Shown: positions 1 to 8,218, numbered from the stretch's first letter. The stretch: 64,000 nt of DNA from DASUPK01 sp963747425 (GCA_963747425.1 CAVVFJ010000012.1:363427-427426), one strand, 5' to 3'. Notes: generated by a model not told the origin, from the sequence alone. Numbers and translations: made by a program.

Positions 1-726
1 CAGGAGCTGCGCGGGCTGGAGAAGAGCCATCCCGACCAGGTCCTCGCCCAGCAGCTCGACGTCACCGATCCCGGCCAGGCCGATCGCGCCGTCGAGGCGG
101 CGATCGAGCGCTTCGGCCGGATCGACGTGCTGGTCAGCAACGCGGGGTTCGGGCTGTTCGGCCCGCTCGAGGAGCTCGACGACGAGGAGATTCGGCGCGA
201 GTTCGACACCAACGTCTTCGGCGCCGTCAACGTGATGCGCGCGGGCCTGCCGGCGATGCGCAGGCAACGCTCCGGGCAGATCGTGCAGATCTCATCGCTT
301 GAGGGTGTGGCCCCGGCCGTCGCCGGCGAGGCCGCCTACGCGGGGACGAAGTTCGCGATCGAGGGCATCTGCGAGACGCTCGCCAAGGACGTCGCCCACC
401 TCGGCATCGGCGTGACGATCGTCGAGCCGGGCCCGATCCGCACGGACTTCGCCGGAGGGGCGATCGCGAAGGAGCCTTCAGACCCGGACTACGAGGAGAG
501 CGTCGGCAAGGCGCTCGCCTGGTTCGCGGACCTCGCGGGCAAGCAGCCGAACGACCCACGGCGGGTCGCCGAGGCGATCATCGAGGCGCTCGACTCGCCA
601 CAGCCGCCGCTCCGCCTGGCGCTCGGCGAGGAGGCGGTCCAAGCCATTCGCGAGAAGCTCGAGGGCCAGAGTGCGGACCTCGACGCCTGGGAGCGGCTCG
701 CCGCTTCGACCGCGGTCCCGGCGTGA
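1..726 (+). CDS. Short-chain dehydrogenase/reductase (SDR), 5' end outside window
   Basis: The reading frame is open from base 1, so the N-terminal Rossmann glycine motif lies upstream of the window. The visible part has the SDR NAG motif (VLVSNAG, near base 130), a catalytic serine region (QISSLEG) and the active-site Y-x-x-x-K (YAGTK, near base 340), followed by the PGPIRTDF segment seen in classical SDRs. It should be a cytoplasmic NAD(P)-dependent oxidoreductase. The substrate cannot be told. An internal GTG at 127 is not the true start because homology continues upstream. Confidence 0.9.
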   Translation, partial: QELRGLEKSHPDQVLAQQLDVTDPGQADRAVEAAIERFGRIDVLVSNAGFGLFGPLEELDDEEIRREFDTNVFGAVNVMRAGLPAMRRQRSGQIVQISSLEGVAPAVAGEAAYAGTKFAIEGICETLAKDVAHLGIGVTIVEPGPIRTDFAGGAIAKEPSDPDYEESVGKALAWFADLAGKQPNDPRRVAEAIIEALDSPQPPLRLALGEEAVQAIREKLEGQSADLDAWERLAASTAVPA

Positions 727-732
727 GCTGAC

Positions 733-879
733 TTAGCTAGGCGTGGAGTCGGCCCGAGCGTCTGCGGCTGCCTGCTTCCGCGCAGCCCTCTTGGCCTGCT
801 TCTCAAGCCGACGCTCGCGGACCTTGCGCTCACGGTTGAGCTTCGCCATCGTGGTCTTCCGCTTGCTGCCTGAGGCCAT
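733..879 (-). CDS. Small very basic protein (48 aa), downstream of cold-shock gene
   Basis: A 48-codon frame begins at ATG 879, preceded on the minus strand by a purine-rich GGGAGAAGAGG-type ribosome site. The product is almost entirely Lys, Arg, Ala and Glu (core AKLNRERKVRERRLEKQ), predicted as one charged helix, so nucleic-acid or ribosome binding is possible but not shown. It lies 11 bp downstream of the cold-shock gene on the same strand, suggesting a two-gene transcript. It is too short for routine ORF calling. I do not recognise a named family. Confidence 0.55.
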   Translation of the reverse strand: MASGSKRKTTMAKLNRERKVRERRLEKQAKRAARKQAAADARADSTPS

Positions 880-890
880 GCCTCTTCTCC

Positions 891-1094
891 CTAACCCGCC
901 TGGACGTTCGCGGCCGCCGGGCCCTTGTCGCCCTGCTCGACGTCGTAGCTCACCTTTGCGCCCTCAGCCAGCGACTTGAAGCCGTCGCCCTGGATCGAGC
1001 TGTGGTGCACGAACACGTCCTTGCCGGAGTCATCCGGTGTGATGAATCCGAAGCCCTTGTCATCGCTGAACCACTTCACCGTTCCTGTGGCCAT
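891..1094 (-). CDS. cspA: Cold-shock protein (CspA family), 67 aa
   Basis: The 67-residue product starts MATGTVKWF and has the full single-domain cold-shock fold: RNP1 motif KGFGFI and RNP2 motif VFVHH, ending at the usual family length. It binds single-stranded RNA/DNA and acts as an RNA chaperone in the cytoplasm. The ATG at 1094 is chosen over an upstream extension because GGAGGG sits at correct spacing and family homology begins exactly here. About 185 bp upstream is non-coding and may carry a long 5' leader, as is common for csp genes. Confidence 0.95.
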   Translation of the reverse strand: MATGTVKWFSDDKGFGFITPDDSGKDVFVHHSSIQGDGFKSLAEGAKVSYDVEQGDKGPAAANVQAG

Positions 1095-1280
1095 CTCAAT
1101 CCCTCCGTGTGGGTGCACTGCGAACGCGGAGGGTGCCCGGAGGCAACGACTGCGAAAACGCGGGGCACTACTTTGATCGAGCGGATGCTCGACCCGAGAG
1201 GCCAGTCTAGTCGCTCCACCGATGAATCTCGCTTCGATCGGCGGTCTCATGGGTAAGCCCCGATCAAAGGAGGAACCCCG

Positions 1281-2024
1281 ATGGCCGAGCACAAGACCGG
1301 AACGCGCGAGGAATGGGAGGCGGCGCGGGCGGAGCTCGCGAAGCTCGAGGCCGAGCAGGCCGAGCGCAACAACGAGATCAAGGAGAAGCGGCGCGAGCTG
1401 CCCTGGGTCCCGGTCGAGAAGGAGTACGAGTTCGACACCGAGGACGGCAAGAAGACCCTGGACGAGCTCTTCGACGGCCGCTCACAGCTGCTCGCCTACA
1501 ACATCATGTACGGGCCCGACTACACGAAGGGCGCCTGTCCCGGCTGCACGATGCTCGGGGACGAGTTCAGCGGCTCGCTGGTCCACCTGAACCACCGCGA
1601 CGTGACCTTCCTCTGCTTCTCGCGCGCGCCGATCGACGAGCTCGCGGCCTACAAGAAGCGGATGGGCTGGGAGTTCCCCTACGTCTCCACCTACGAGAGC
1701 GATTTCCCGTTCGACATGGGCCTGGCGATGACCGAGGAGCAGGCGATGTCGGGGGAGATCCCCGGCGTGAAGGAGATGATCGACGACCCACCGGAGTTCC
1801 TGAAGGAGTGGTCGGAGCAGGTCGGTGCGGAGCTCAAGGACGGCCTGCGCGAGGGCCCGGGCTACATCGCCTTCGCGCGCGAGAACGGGACCGTCTATCT
1901 GACCTACCAGGTGATGGCGCCCGACCCGTTCGTGGCGCCGTTTCACTCGTTCCTTCTGGCTCGCACGCCGAAGGAGCCGACCGACGAGATGCGCGCCTGG
2001 CGCAAGGACGAGTACCCGGACTGA
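1281..2024 (+). CDS. DUF899 family thioredoxin-like protein
   Basis: The 247-aa protein matches the DUF899 pattern: an N-terminal helical segment (EEWEAARAEL), then LDELFDGRSQLLAYNIMYGPDY, a C-P-G-C pair at about residues 87-90, and a thioredoxin-like core with late aromatic and proline positions. The family is predicted to be thioredoxin-fold and its substrate is unknown. AAAGGAGG ends 8 bases before the ATG, a near-ideal ribosome site. It is a single-gene unit, convergent with the DegV gene. Confidence 0.85.
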   Translation: MAEHKTGTREEWEAARAELAKLEAEQAERNNEIKEKRRELPWVPVEKEYEFDTEDGKKTLDELFDGRSQLLAYNIMYGPDYTKGACPGCTMLGDEFSGSLVHLNHRDVTFLCFSRAPIDELAAYKKRMGWEFPYVSTYESDFPFDMGLAMTEEQAMSGEIPGVKEMIDDPPEFLKEWSEQVGAELKDGLREGPGYIAFARENGTVYLTYQVMAPDPFVAPFHSFLLARTPKEPTDEMRAWRKDEYPD

Positions 2025-2038
2025 TTCGGAGGCGGCCG

Positions 2039-2917
2039 CTACTCGAAGGCGCTCTCGACCGAGGCGCCGATTCCGATCATCCCCGGCCCGGCGTGCGCCC
2101 CGAGCACCGGGCCTACCTCCGAGACGTAGAGCGGATCACGGCCGAAGATCGGCCGGCACGCCTCCACGAGGTGCTCGGCGGACTCGGGGTCGCGGATGTG
2201 CTGCACGACCCAGGCGTCGGACCCCTCGGCGTGGCGCCGGCGTGCGTAGTCGATCAGCCGCTCCACGGCACGCGACCGCGTCCGAACCTGCGCCACAGGG
2301 GTCACCTCCTCCGCGAAGGTGAGGATCGGCTTGATCTTCAGGGTGGATCCAATCGCCGCCCGCGCCGCGCCGATCCGCCCGCCCCGGCGCAGGTACTCGA
2401 GCGTATCCAGCGAAAACCAGATGCCCCCGGCGTCGCGTGCCCGCTCGGCCTGGCTGACGACCCGCTCGGGGTCTGCGCCACCGCTGGCGGCGATCATCGC
2501 CGCCAGCAGCACCATCCCGGTGCCGCCCGCCGCGCTCCGGCTGTCGACGGTGTGGATCCGCTCGCCGCCCTTTCTCTCCTTGGTCAGCCGCTCGATCGCC
2601 TGATTCGCGGCCTCGAGGGTCCCAGAGATCCCCGCGGAGATGTGCACCGAGACGATCTCGCGCCCATCGGCCAGCAGTGGCTCGTAGACCGAGATGAAGT
2701 CGCCGACCGAGGGCTGCGAGGTCGTCACGGCCTCTCCGCTCGCTCGCAGCCGTTCGTAGAAGTCGTCGTAGTCGGTGATCTCCGACTCACGCTCCTGCTT
2801 GCCGTCGATGCCCACGTAGAGGCTCACCAGCCGCACGCCGTGGCGCTCGGTCAGCTCGGTGGGGAGGTAGGAAGTTGTGTCGGCGACGATCGCCGGCCCG
2901 ATCGTCACATGGCTCAT
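2039..2917 (-). CDS. DegV family fatty-acid-binding protein
   Basis: The 292-aa product has the DegV/EDD fold hallmarks: an N-terminal IVADTTSYLP segment, TSQPS near residue 88, ISAGISGT near 119, and the C-terminal GPVLGAHAGPG loop. DegV proteins bind a fatty acid; in some Gram-positive bacteria (FakB) they present it to FakA for phosphorylation. No FakA-like DAK kinase is encoded in this window, so the partner would be elsewhere. The gene stands alone and converges on the DUF899 gene. Confidence 0.93.
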   Translation of the reverse strand: MSHVTIGPAIVADTTSYLPTELTERHGVRLVSLYVGIDGKQERESEITDYDDFYERLRASGEAVTTSQPSVGDFISVYEPLLADGREIVSVHISAGISGTLEAANQAIERLTKERKGGERIHTVDSRSAAGGTGMVLLAAMIAASGGADPERVVSQAERARDAGGIWFSLDTLEYLRRGGRIGAARAAIGSTLKIKPILTFAEEVTPVAQVRTRSRAVERLIDYARRRHAEGSDAWVVQHIRDPESAEHLVEACRPIFGRDPLYVSEVGPVLGAHAGPGMIGIGASVESAFE

Positions 2918-3050
2918 GCGCGGGCGGTTGTATCACGCTTGCCCAAACGACCCATCTCCGTAGGGACCACGGGCTTCAAGCGAGGTCCGGCGCGTCACAC
3001 TCGGGCAAGGTGATCACGCCCGGCATTCGACCAGACGAGGAGCAAAGGCG

Positions 3051-4238
3051 ATGACGATTCCCGGGGCGCGGCGCAAGAAGATCCCGCGCGATCTCGAGGA
3101 CGACTACACGCCGGAGGCCGCGGAGGCGCGCCGGGCCTTTCTGCGGGAGCAGACGGGCGCGGAGCTGGCGCACGTCTCCAGTTACTCCTTCGATCCATCG
3201 ATTCTCCCCGGGAACATCGAGCACTTCACCGGGGTCGCGCAGGTGCCGATCGGCGTCGCCGGGCCGCTGCTGGTCAACGGGGAGCACGCGCAGGGAGAGT
3301 TCTACGTTCCCCTGGCGACAAGCGAGGGCAGCTTGGTGGCGAGCTACAACCGAGGCATGAAGATGCTTCGCGAGGCGGGCGGGGTGACGACTACGGTCCT
3401 GGACGACGCCATGCAGCGGGCGCCCGCCTTCGTCTTCGAGAGCGCCCGCGAGGCGCGAGCGTTCGGAGAATGGCTTACCGAGCACTTCGTGGAGATCAAG
3501 CAGGCGGCGGAAAGCACCACCCGTACCGGCCGGCTGCGCGGCGTCGAGCAGTACTCCGCCGGCCGGATCGTCTTCACGCGCTTTGACTACACGACCGGCG
3601 ATGCCGCCGGTCAGAACCTGACGGGCAAGGCAACCGCCGCGGCGTGCGCGTGGATCACCTCCAACTACGAGGGCATCACCAACTTCTATCTCGAGTCGAA
3701 CTTCGCCACGGACAAGAAGAGCTCACAGGTCAACATCCTGCGCACCCGGGGCAAGCGCGTCGTCGCCGAGGCGACGCTTCCCGCCGCGCTGATCGAGGAG
3801 CACATGCACACGACGACCGAGCGGATGTTTCGAGCGCGGCAGGTCTCGAACCTCGGCGGCTTCATGGCCGGGGTCAACAACAACGGCGCTCACTCGGCTA
3901 ACGGGATCGCTGCCCTGTTCATTGCCACCGGGCAGGACGCGGCCAACGTCGCCGAATGCTCGGCTGCCCTCGGCTTCAGCGAGCTGCTCCCCAACGGGGA
4001 CTACTACGGCTCGATCACGATCCCCTCGCTGATCATCGGCACCTACGGCGGCGGCACCGGGCTCGCCACCCAGCGCGAGTGCCTGGAGCTGCTCGGGTGC
4101 TACGGATCCGGGAAGGTCCGCAAGCTCGCCGAGATTGTCGCGGCGACGGTGCTCTGCGGCGAGCTCTCGCTCGGCTCGGCGATCGTCGCCGAGGAGTGGG
4201 TCCAGGCTCACGACCTGTTTGGCCGCAACCGGCCGTAG
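3051..4238 (+). CDS. hmgA: Hydroxymethylglutaryl-CoA reductase, class I-like
   Basis: The 395-aa protein carries the catalytic set of class I HMG-CoA reductase: Glu in ATSEGSLVAS, Lys in FATDKKSSQ, Asp in TGQDAANV, the nucleotide loop IGTYGGGTGLATQ and a late His in AHDLFGRN. It reduces HMG-CoA to mevalonate. It has no membrane anchor, as in prokaryotes. GAGGAGCAAAGG precedes the ATG. No other mevalonate gene is nearby, so the pathway would have to be completed elsewhere on the chromosome. Class assignment comes from motif form, not a tree. Confidence 0.93.
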   Translation: MTIPGARRKKIPRDLEDDYTPEAAEARRAFLREQTGAELAHVSSYSFDPSILPGNIEHFTGVAQVPIGVAGPLLVNGEHAQGEFYVPLATSEGSLVASYNRGMKMLREAGGVTTTVLDDAMQRAPAFVFESAREARAFGEWLTEHFVEIKQAAESTTRTGRLRGVEQYSAGRIVFTRFDYTTGDAAGQNLTGKATAAACAWITSNYEGITNFYLESNFATDKKSSQVNILRTRGKRVVAEATLPAALIEEHMHTTTERMFRARQVSNLGGFMAGVNNNGAHSANGIAALFIATGQDAANVAECSAALGFSELLPNGDYYGSITIPSLIIGTYGGGTGLATQRECLELLGCYGSGKVRKLAEIVAATVLCGELSLGSAIVAEEWVQAHDLFGRNRP

Positions 4239-4342
4239 CCGATCTCGGGGTTCTCCACGGATGCCGGGCCCCGGCGCAGGCGTGATGATCGTGATGAATT
4301 CGAGACACGAACGGGCACACGTATCAGAAAGAGGTGGTGCAG

Positions 4343-4615
4343 ATGGCAGTCAAAGAGAGATCAGTAGAGCTGTCCGACCAGGTCCTCCAGGAGATCAAGG
4401 AGGGCCAGGAGGCCGCGATCACGGCGGTTCGCAACTTCACCGAGACCGTCGACAAGACGCTCGCCAAAGAGAACCCATCCCAGGCCGAGAAGATCGTCGA
4501 CTCCGCGCTGAAGATGGCGGATCAGCTGGTCGAGACCCAGTACACGTTCCTGAAGAAGGTCGTTCACAGCGCCGGCGAGTCGCTAGGCGTTGAGGAATCC
4601 GGCGAGAAGAAGTAG
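4343..4615 (+). CDS. Small helical protein, function unknown (90 aa)
   Basis: The product MAVKERSVELSDQVLQ... is almost wholly amphipathic helix with no Cys, signal peptide or membrane segment. The spacing of hydrophobics (VLQEIKEGQEAAITAVRNF) is phasin-like, but that is only a resemblance. A GTG nine bases upstream could add three residues; ATG 4343 fits the GAGGTGG ribosome site better. The gene precedes an arrestin-fold pair on the same strand. No function is assigned. Confidence 0.75.
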   Translation: MAVKERSVELSDQVLQEIKEGQEAAITAVRNFTETVDKTLAKENPSQAEKIVDSALKMADQLVETQYTFLKKVVHSAGESLGVEESGEKK

Positions 4616-4715
4616 GCGCATCCGCCGGGCCCGTCAGACGGCGGGCTCGGCACCTGCCTCGACCTCGGCCGGGTTTGGGGAGGGCATAGGATCAGCTCGG
4701 GAGAAGCAGACGGCA

Positions 4716-5120
4716 CTGTTCAAGCGGAAATCGCACTTCGAGATCTCGAGCGACGTCGAGCAGTTGCGCCGTGGCGACGAGGTGGAGGCCACCCTCACGA
4801 TCACCGACCCCGAGAAGGTCGGAGACGACCTGAAGGTGGGGCTCGTCTGCGACGAGCTCTACGCCTACGAGGAGCGGCAGATGGAGTCGGACGGCCCCGA
4901 CCGGGTCGTCCGCCAAACGGCCAGCACCGTGGCCTTCGAGGAGTGGCAGCCCGCCTCCAGTTCCGACCCGATGCAGACGTTCAGATTTCGAGTCCCCGCG
5001 GACGCCCCGTTCTCACACGAGGGAGACACGCTCAAGTTCCGCTGGACGATCTCGGCGCGTGACGCGAAGCGCCTGCGCCTCGACCCCAAGCGCGACAAGG
5101 CGCTGGAGGTGCTGCCGTGA
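4716..5120 (+). CDS. Arrestin-fold (Spo0M-like) protein A, probable CTG start
   Basis: The core ALFKRKSHFEISSDVEQLRRGDEVEATLTITDP... PADAPFSHEGDTLKFRW is a beta-sandwich pattern like Spo0M/arrestin-N domains, including the PADAP...G..L.W signature. The frame is open back to a TTG at 4590 that overlaps the previous gene, but that extension is Arg/Ala/Ser-rich and non-conserved in character. A GGGAGAAG site lies 9 bases before CTG 4716, directly ahead of the domain, so CTG is the preferred start. It overlaps the next gene by four bases, implying translational coupling. Confidence 0.7.
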   Translation: MFKRKSHFEISSDVEQLRRGDEVEATLTITDPEKVGDDLKVGLVCDELYAYEERQMESDGPDRVVRQTASTVAFEEWQPASSSDPMQTFRFRVPADAPFSHEGDTLKFRWTISARDAKRLRLDPKRDKALEVLP

Positions 5121-5482
5121 AGCTGGAGGTGAGCGTCGAGGGAGAGCGCTACAAGCCAGGCGACACCGTGAAGGGGTCGGTCAAGGTGACGGATGGCGGC
5201 CGCTCCCGGGGGCTCGAGGCGTTCCTGCTCTACCGCGACGCCACCGCGGACTACGGTGGCACCTCGATCAGCGTCCCCGGCGGGTCCCTGCACAAGGGCG
5301 CGCTCGAGACCGGCGAGTCATACGAGTTCTCCATCGAGCTGCCGGCTGACGCCAAGCCGACCTTCAGCTCGGCGCACGGCCGGCTCTGGTGGGAGGCGCA
5401 CGCGACGTCAGACGAGTTCGGGCCGGACACTCATGCGGGACAGGAGTTCGAGGTGGAGCTCCCCGCTTCTGACCCGTCCTAG
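5117..5482 (+). CDS. Arrestin-fold (Spo0M-like) protein B
   Basis: This 121-aa protein (MKLEVSVEGERYKPGDTVKGSVKV...) repeats the pattern of its upstream neighbour: a beta-rich domain with G-D-T-V-x-G-x-V near the start and IELPADAKPTFSSAHGRLWWE later. Its GTG start overlaps the upstream TGA (GTGA). The two short proteins probably form a heterodimeric beta-sandwich, equivalent to the two lobes of an arrestin-type protein such as Spo0M; that is inference. Its stop overlaps the stop of the convergent ABC ATPase gene. Confidence 0.72.
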   Translation: MKLEVSVEGERYKPGDTVKGSVKVTDGGRSRGLEAFLLYRDATADYGGTSISVPGGSLHKGALETGESYEFSIELPADAKPTFSSAHGRLWWEAHATSDEFGPDTHAGQEFEVELPASDPS

Positions 5483-6237
5483 GCCGGGGACTCCTCGACC
5501 TCGACCTCGCGCCGCCCCGCGGCGACGGTCTTCATGTAGACGTCCTCGAGGGTGGCGGCGTCGAAGGTCTGCTTGAGGCCGGCGGCGGTGTCGCGGGCCA
5601 TGATCCGGCCGCGGCCGATCAGCGCGATCTCCTCGCAGAGCGCCTCGGCCTCCTCGAGGTAGTGGGTGGTGAGCAGGATCGTCGTGCCCTGATCGTGCAG
5701 GCGGCGGATGTAGCGCCAGAGCTCGTGGCGGAGCTCGAGGTCGACGCCGGCGGTCGGCTCGTCGAGGATCACCAGGCGCGGCTCGTGGAGCAGCGCGCGG
5801 GCGAGGAGCAGGCGGCGGCGCATCCCGCCGGAGAGCTTGGGCGCGCGGGTGTCGCGCTTGGCGCGCAGGTCGAAGACGTCGATCATCTCCTCGGCGCGCT
5901 CGGACGCCGCCGCGCCGCTCATCCCGTAGTAGCCGCCGTGGTAGACGAGCGTCTCGTGGACGGTCAGGAAGCGGTCGAGGTTGGGCTCCTGCTCGGCGAT
6001 GCCGATCAGCCGCCGCGCCTCCATCGAGCCGCCAGGCTCGCCGAAGACCGAGATCTCGCCCTCGGTCAGCCGGATCAGGTTGCAGACGGCGCTGATCAGC
6101 GTGGTCTTGCCGGCGCCGTTCGGGCCGAGCAGGCCGAAGAAGCTGCCGGAGGGCACCTCGAGGTCGAGCGCATCGAGGGCGAGGGTGCCGTCGTCGTAGC
6201 GCTTGGTGAGTTTGCGAAGCTCCAGGGCGTTCGGCAT
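5479..6237 (-). CDS. ABC transporter ATP-binding protein (DrrA/CcmA type), orphan
   Basis: The 252-aa ATPase has Walker A (GPNGAGKTT), the ABC signature LSGGMRRRL, Walker B (LVILDEPTAGVD) and the H-loop (LLTTHYLEEAE), typical of ABC-2 exporters. The ATG at 6237 is preferred: LELRKLTKRY follows at once, and the longer frame reaches into the divergent gene. No ABC-2 permease is encoded on either side, which is unusual because these ATPases are normally paired. The permease may be encoded elsewhere. Confidence 0.9.
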   Translation of the reverse strand: MPNALELRKLTKRYDDGTLALDALDLEVPSGSFFGLLGPNGAGKTTLISAVCNLIRLTEGEISVFGEPGGSMEARRLIGIAEQEPNLDRFLTVHETLVYHGGYYGMSGAAASERAEEMIDVFDLRAKRDTRAPKLSGGMRRRLLLARALLHEPRLVILDEPTAGVDLELRHELWRYIRRLHDQGTTILLTTHYLEEAEALCEEIALIGRGRIMARDTAAGLKQTFDAATLEDVYMKTVAAGRREVEVEESPA

Positions 6238-6283
6238 CTCGTCAATTGATAGCGACTGCGGCCCAGCGGCCAAGGAGACAGCC

Positions 6284-6653
6284 ATGATCGAGAGGATGGA
6301 CGACGTACCCGCCGGCGTCATCGGGATTCGCGCTTCGGGAAAGCTGACGAAGGACGACTACGTGAACGGCCTGGAGCCGGCGCTGAAGGAGGCGACCGAC
6401 TCGGGCGAGGCCCGTGTCCTGTTCGTCCTGCCGGACTTCGACGGCCTGGAGCCCGGGGCGTGGATCGAGGACGTGAAGACCGGGCTCAAGCTCGAGACCC
6501 AGAACCGCTCCGCCTGGAAGCGGTTCGCCTTCGTCAGCGGCGTCGACTGGGTGGCGAAGGCGATGCGCCTCTTCACCTGGGCGATGCCGGGCGAGCTTGC
6601 CATCTACGAGATGGACGAGCTCGATGAGGCCAAGGACCTGGGTCGCCTCCTAG
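6284..6653 (+). pseudogene. STAS/SpoIIAA-like protein, apparent +1 frameshift at codon 119
   Basis: From ATG 6284 (AAGGAGA site) the product MIERMDDVPAGVIGIRASGKLTKDDYVNGLEPALKE... fits the SpoIIAA-like/DUF3478 STAS family of about 120 aa. As printed, the frame misses its stop and runs antisense through the TetR gene to 7255. Removing one C at 6637-6638 gives AKDWVAS and a stop at 6651-6653, overlapping the TetR stop as convergent genes here often do. I read this as a single-base insertion, either biological or an assembly error. Confidence 0.72.
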
Positions 6654-7240
6654 GGTCGGCTGATCTCGCCCTCGACGAAGAGCTTGGTCGTCGCCACCTT
6701 CCAGCGCTCCACCTGGCGCTTGGTCAGGAACGGCTTGCGGAGCTGACGGCTGACTCCGGGCTCCATGATCACCGTGCCGAGGTTGATCAGGACGGTGTGG
6801 AGCGCCGCCCAGTCCAGGTCGAGGTCCGGGCGCAGCATGCCGCGCCGCTGCAGCTCGGCCAGCTGGTCGCGACAGAGCTGGGTGAGCGTGTCGAAGATCG
6901 AAAGGGCGGCCGCGTCCTGCTCCGCCACTCCCCGGGCGACGTAGCGGAGCGCGACGAAGTTCTCGGCGACCAGGGCCGTGAGCCGCTCGGCCAGGTCGTC
7001 GATCACGTCGCCCTCGAACTCGTGCACGCCGAGCGCCTCCCGCGCGACCTCCTTGACGTGCTCGTCGACCGCACTGCGCAGCGCCGCCTTGGAGGGGAAG
7101 TAGTGCTGGATGAGCCCAGGGGAGACGCCGGCGGCCGACGCCACGTCGCGAATCGAGGTCGCGGCGACGCCGTCGCGGGCGAAGCCCTCGAGGGCCGCGT
7201 CGATGATCCGCTCCTGGGTCTCTGTTGTGGCTATCGCCAT
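6650..7240 (-). CDS. TetR family transcriptional repressor
   Basis: The 196-aa product begins with a TetR helix-turn-helix (TQERIIDAALEGFARDGVAATSIRDVASAAGVSPGLIQHYFPSKAAL), with the diagnostic Y-F-x-S-K at about residues 47-51, followed by an all-helical ligand domain. It lies divergent to an alpha/beta hydrolase with only 33 bp between the starts, and a dyad at 7247-7264 fills that gap, so it probably represses itself and the hydrolase. The ATG at 7240 is set by the HTH register. Confidence 0.93.
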   Translation of the reverse strand: MAIATTETQERIIDAALEGFARDGVAATSIRDVASAAGVSPGLIQHYFPSKAALRSAVDEHVKEVAREALGVHEFEGDVIDDLAERLTALVAENFVALRYVARGVAEQDAAALSIFDTLTQLCRDQLAELQRRGMLRPDLDLDWAALHTVLINLGTVIMEPGVSRQLRKPFLTKRQVERWKVATTKLFVEGEISRP

Positions 7241-7246
7241 ACGTCC

Positions 7247-7264
7247 GTATCGTAATTGCGATAC
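7247..7264. promoter_or_regulatory. Probable TetR operator palindrome
   Basis: GTATCGTAA / TTGCGATAC is an 18-bp inverted repeat matching at 8 of 9 half-site positions. It lies centrally in the 33-bp gap between the divergent TetR and hydrolase starts, the expected place for a TetR dimer site controlling both genes. Confidence 0.75.
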
Positions 7265-7273
7265 AACTGTATT

Positions 7274-8167
7274 GTGACGCGGCAGAAGGTCTACTTCCAC
7301 TCGGGTGAGGACCGCTGCGCCGCCTGGTTCTACCCCGGCACGAACGGCGCCTGCGTGGTGATGGCCGGCGGGCTGGCGGTGGCGAAGGAGCCGGGGACCG
7401 ATCCGTTCGCGGCCCGCTTCAACGAGGCCGGCTTCTCGGTGCTCGCCTTCGATTTCCGGCGCCTCGGCGAGAGTGGCGGCACCCCTCGGCAGGTCGTCAA
7501 GGTCGGAGACCAGCAGGCGGACTTCGCCGCCGCGATCGAGTTCGCGCGGACGCTGCCGGAGGTGGATCCGGCGAAGGTCGCGATCTGGGGCTTCTCGCTC
7601 TCCGGCGGCCACGTGTTCCCGGTTGCGGCCCGCGACCCCGAGCTCGGCGCGGCCATCGCCGTTTCGGCCCTCGCCGACGGCCCCGCCTCGGCGCCGAACG
7701 GGTTCCGCCACACCACGCCGCTCTCCGGCATGCGGATCACCGGCCGCGGAGTCATGGACGGGATCGGTCGCCTGCTGGGGCGCGACCCGTTGCTCGTCCC
7801 CCTGGCCGGCGAGCGCGGCACCGTCGCGGCGCTCACGACCCCGGACTCGCTGAACGGATCCCGGGCGCTCAACCCCGGCAACCGCTACCCGGACTGGCAG
7901 CAGGAGGTATCCGCCTGGTCGGCGCTGCGGATCGGGATGTACCGGCCGGCGCGCTACGCGTCGCGAATCGAGTGCCCGCTGCTCGCCCTCGTCACCGAGC
8001 AGGACGGCGTGGCGCCTCCGAAGCCGCTGGTCAGCGCCGGCGAGCGCGCCCCGCGCGGCGAGGTCGCGCGGCTCCCCGGCGGTCACTACGCGCCGTTCCT
8101 CGACGGCCATGAGCGAGCGGCGGAGATCCAGCTGGAGTTCCTCCGCAGGCATCTCGTTGCCGGCTAG
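7274..8167 (+). CDS. Alpha/beta hydrolase (serine hydrolase)
   Basis: About 297 aa, with the nucleophile elbow GFSLSGG, a candidate acid in EQDGVAPP and the catalytic His in GGHYAPF, in the correct order for an alpha/beta hydrolase. There is no signal peptide, so it is cytoplasmic. GTG 7274 is preferred to TTG 7256 because the latter lies inside the operator palindrome. It has no clear ribosome site, so the mRNA may be nearly leaderless. Divergence from TetR suggests induction by the small molecule it degrades; substrate unknown. Confidence 0.88.
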   Translation: MTRQKVYFHSGEDRCAAWFYPGTNGACVVMAGGLAVAKEPGTDPFAARFNEAGFSVLAFDFRRLGESGGTPRQVVKVGDQQADFAAAIEFARTLPEVDPAKVAIWGFSLSGGHVFPVAARDPELGAAIAVSALADGPASAPNGFRHTTPLSGMRITGRGVMDGIGRLLGRDPLLVPLAGERGTVAALTTPDSLNGSRALNPGNRYPDWQQEVSAWSALRIGMYRPARYASRIECPLLALVTEQDGVAPPKPLVSAGERAPRGEVARLPGGHYAPFLDGHERAAEIQLEFLRRHLVAG

Positions 8168-8218
8168 CGTTCCCCATCACCCCTCCATAGCGCTTATGGT
8201 CCCCAGCGGCTTCCAAGG

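Noticed and set aside
1313..3013. A 566-aa open frame on the plus strand
   Set aside because: It overlaps DUF899 and DegV in other frames, has very high Arg/Gly/Pro content and no family pattern; a high-GC shadow frame.
6203..7255. A 350-aa plus-strand protein starting with the STAS-like domain
   Set aside because: After about residue 118 of the domain it is antisense to tetR; the extension is best explained by one extra base at 6637-6638.
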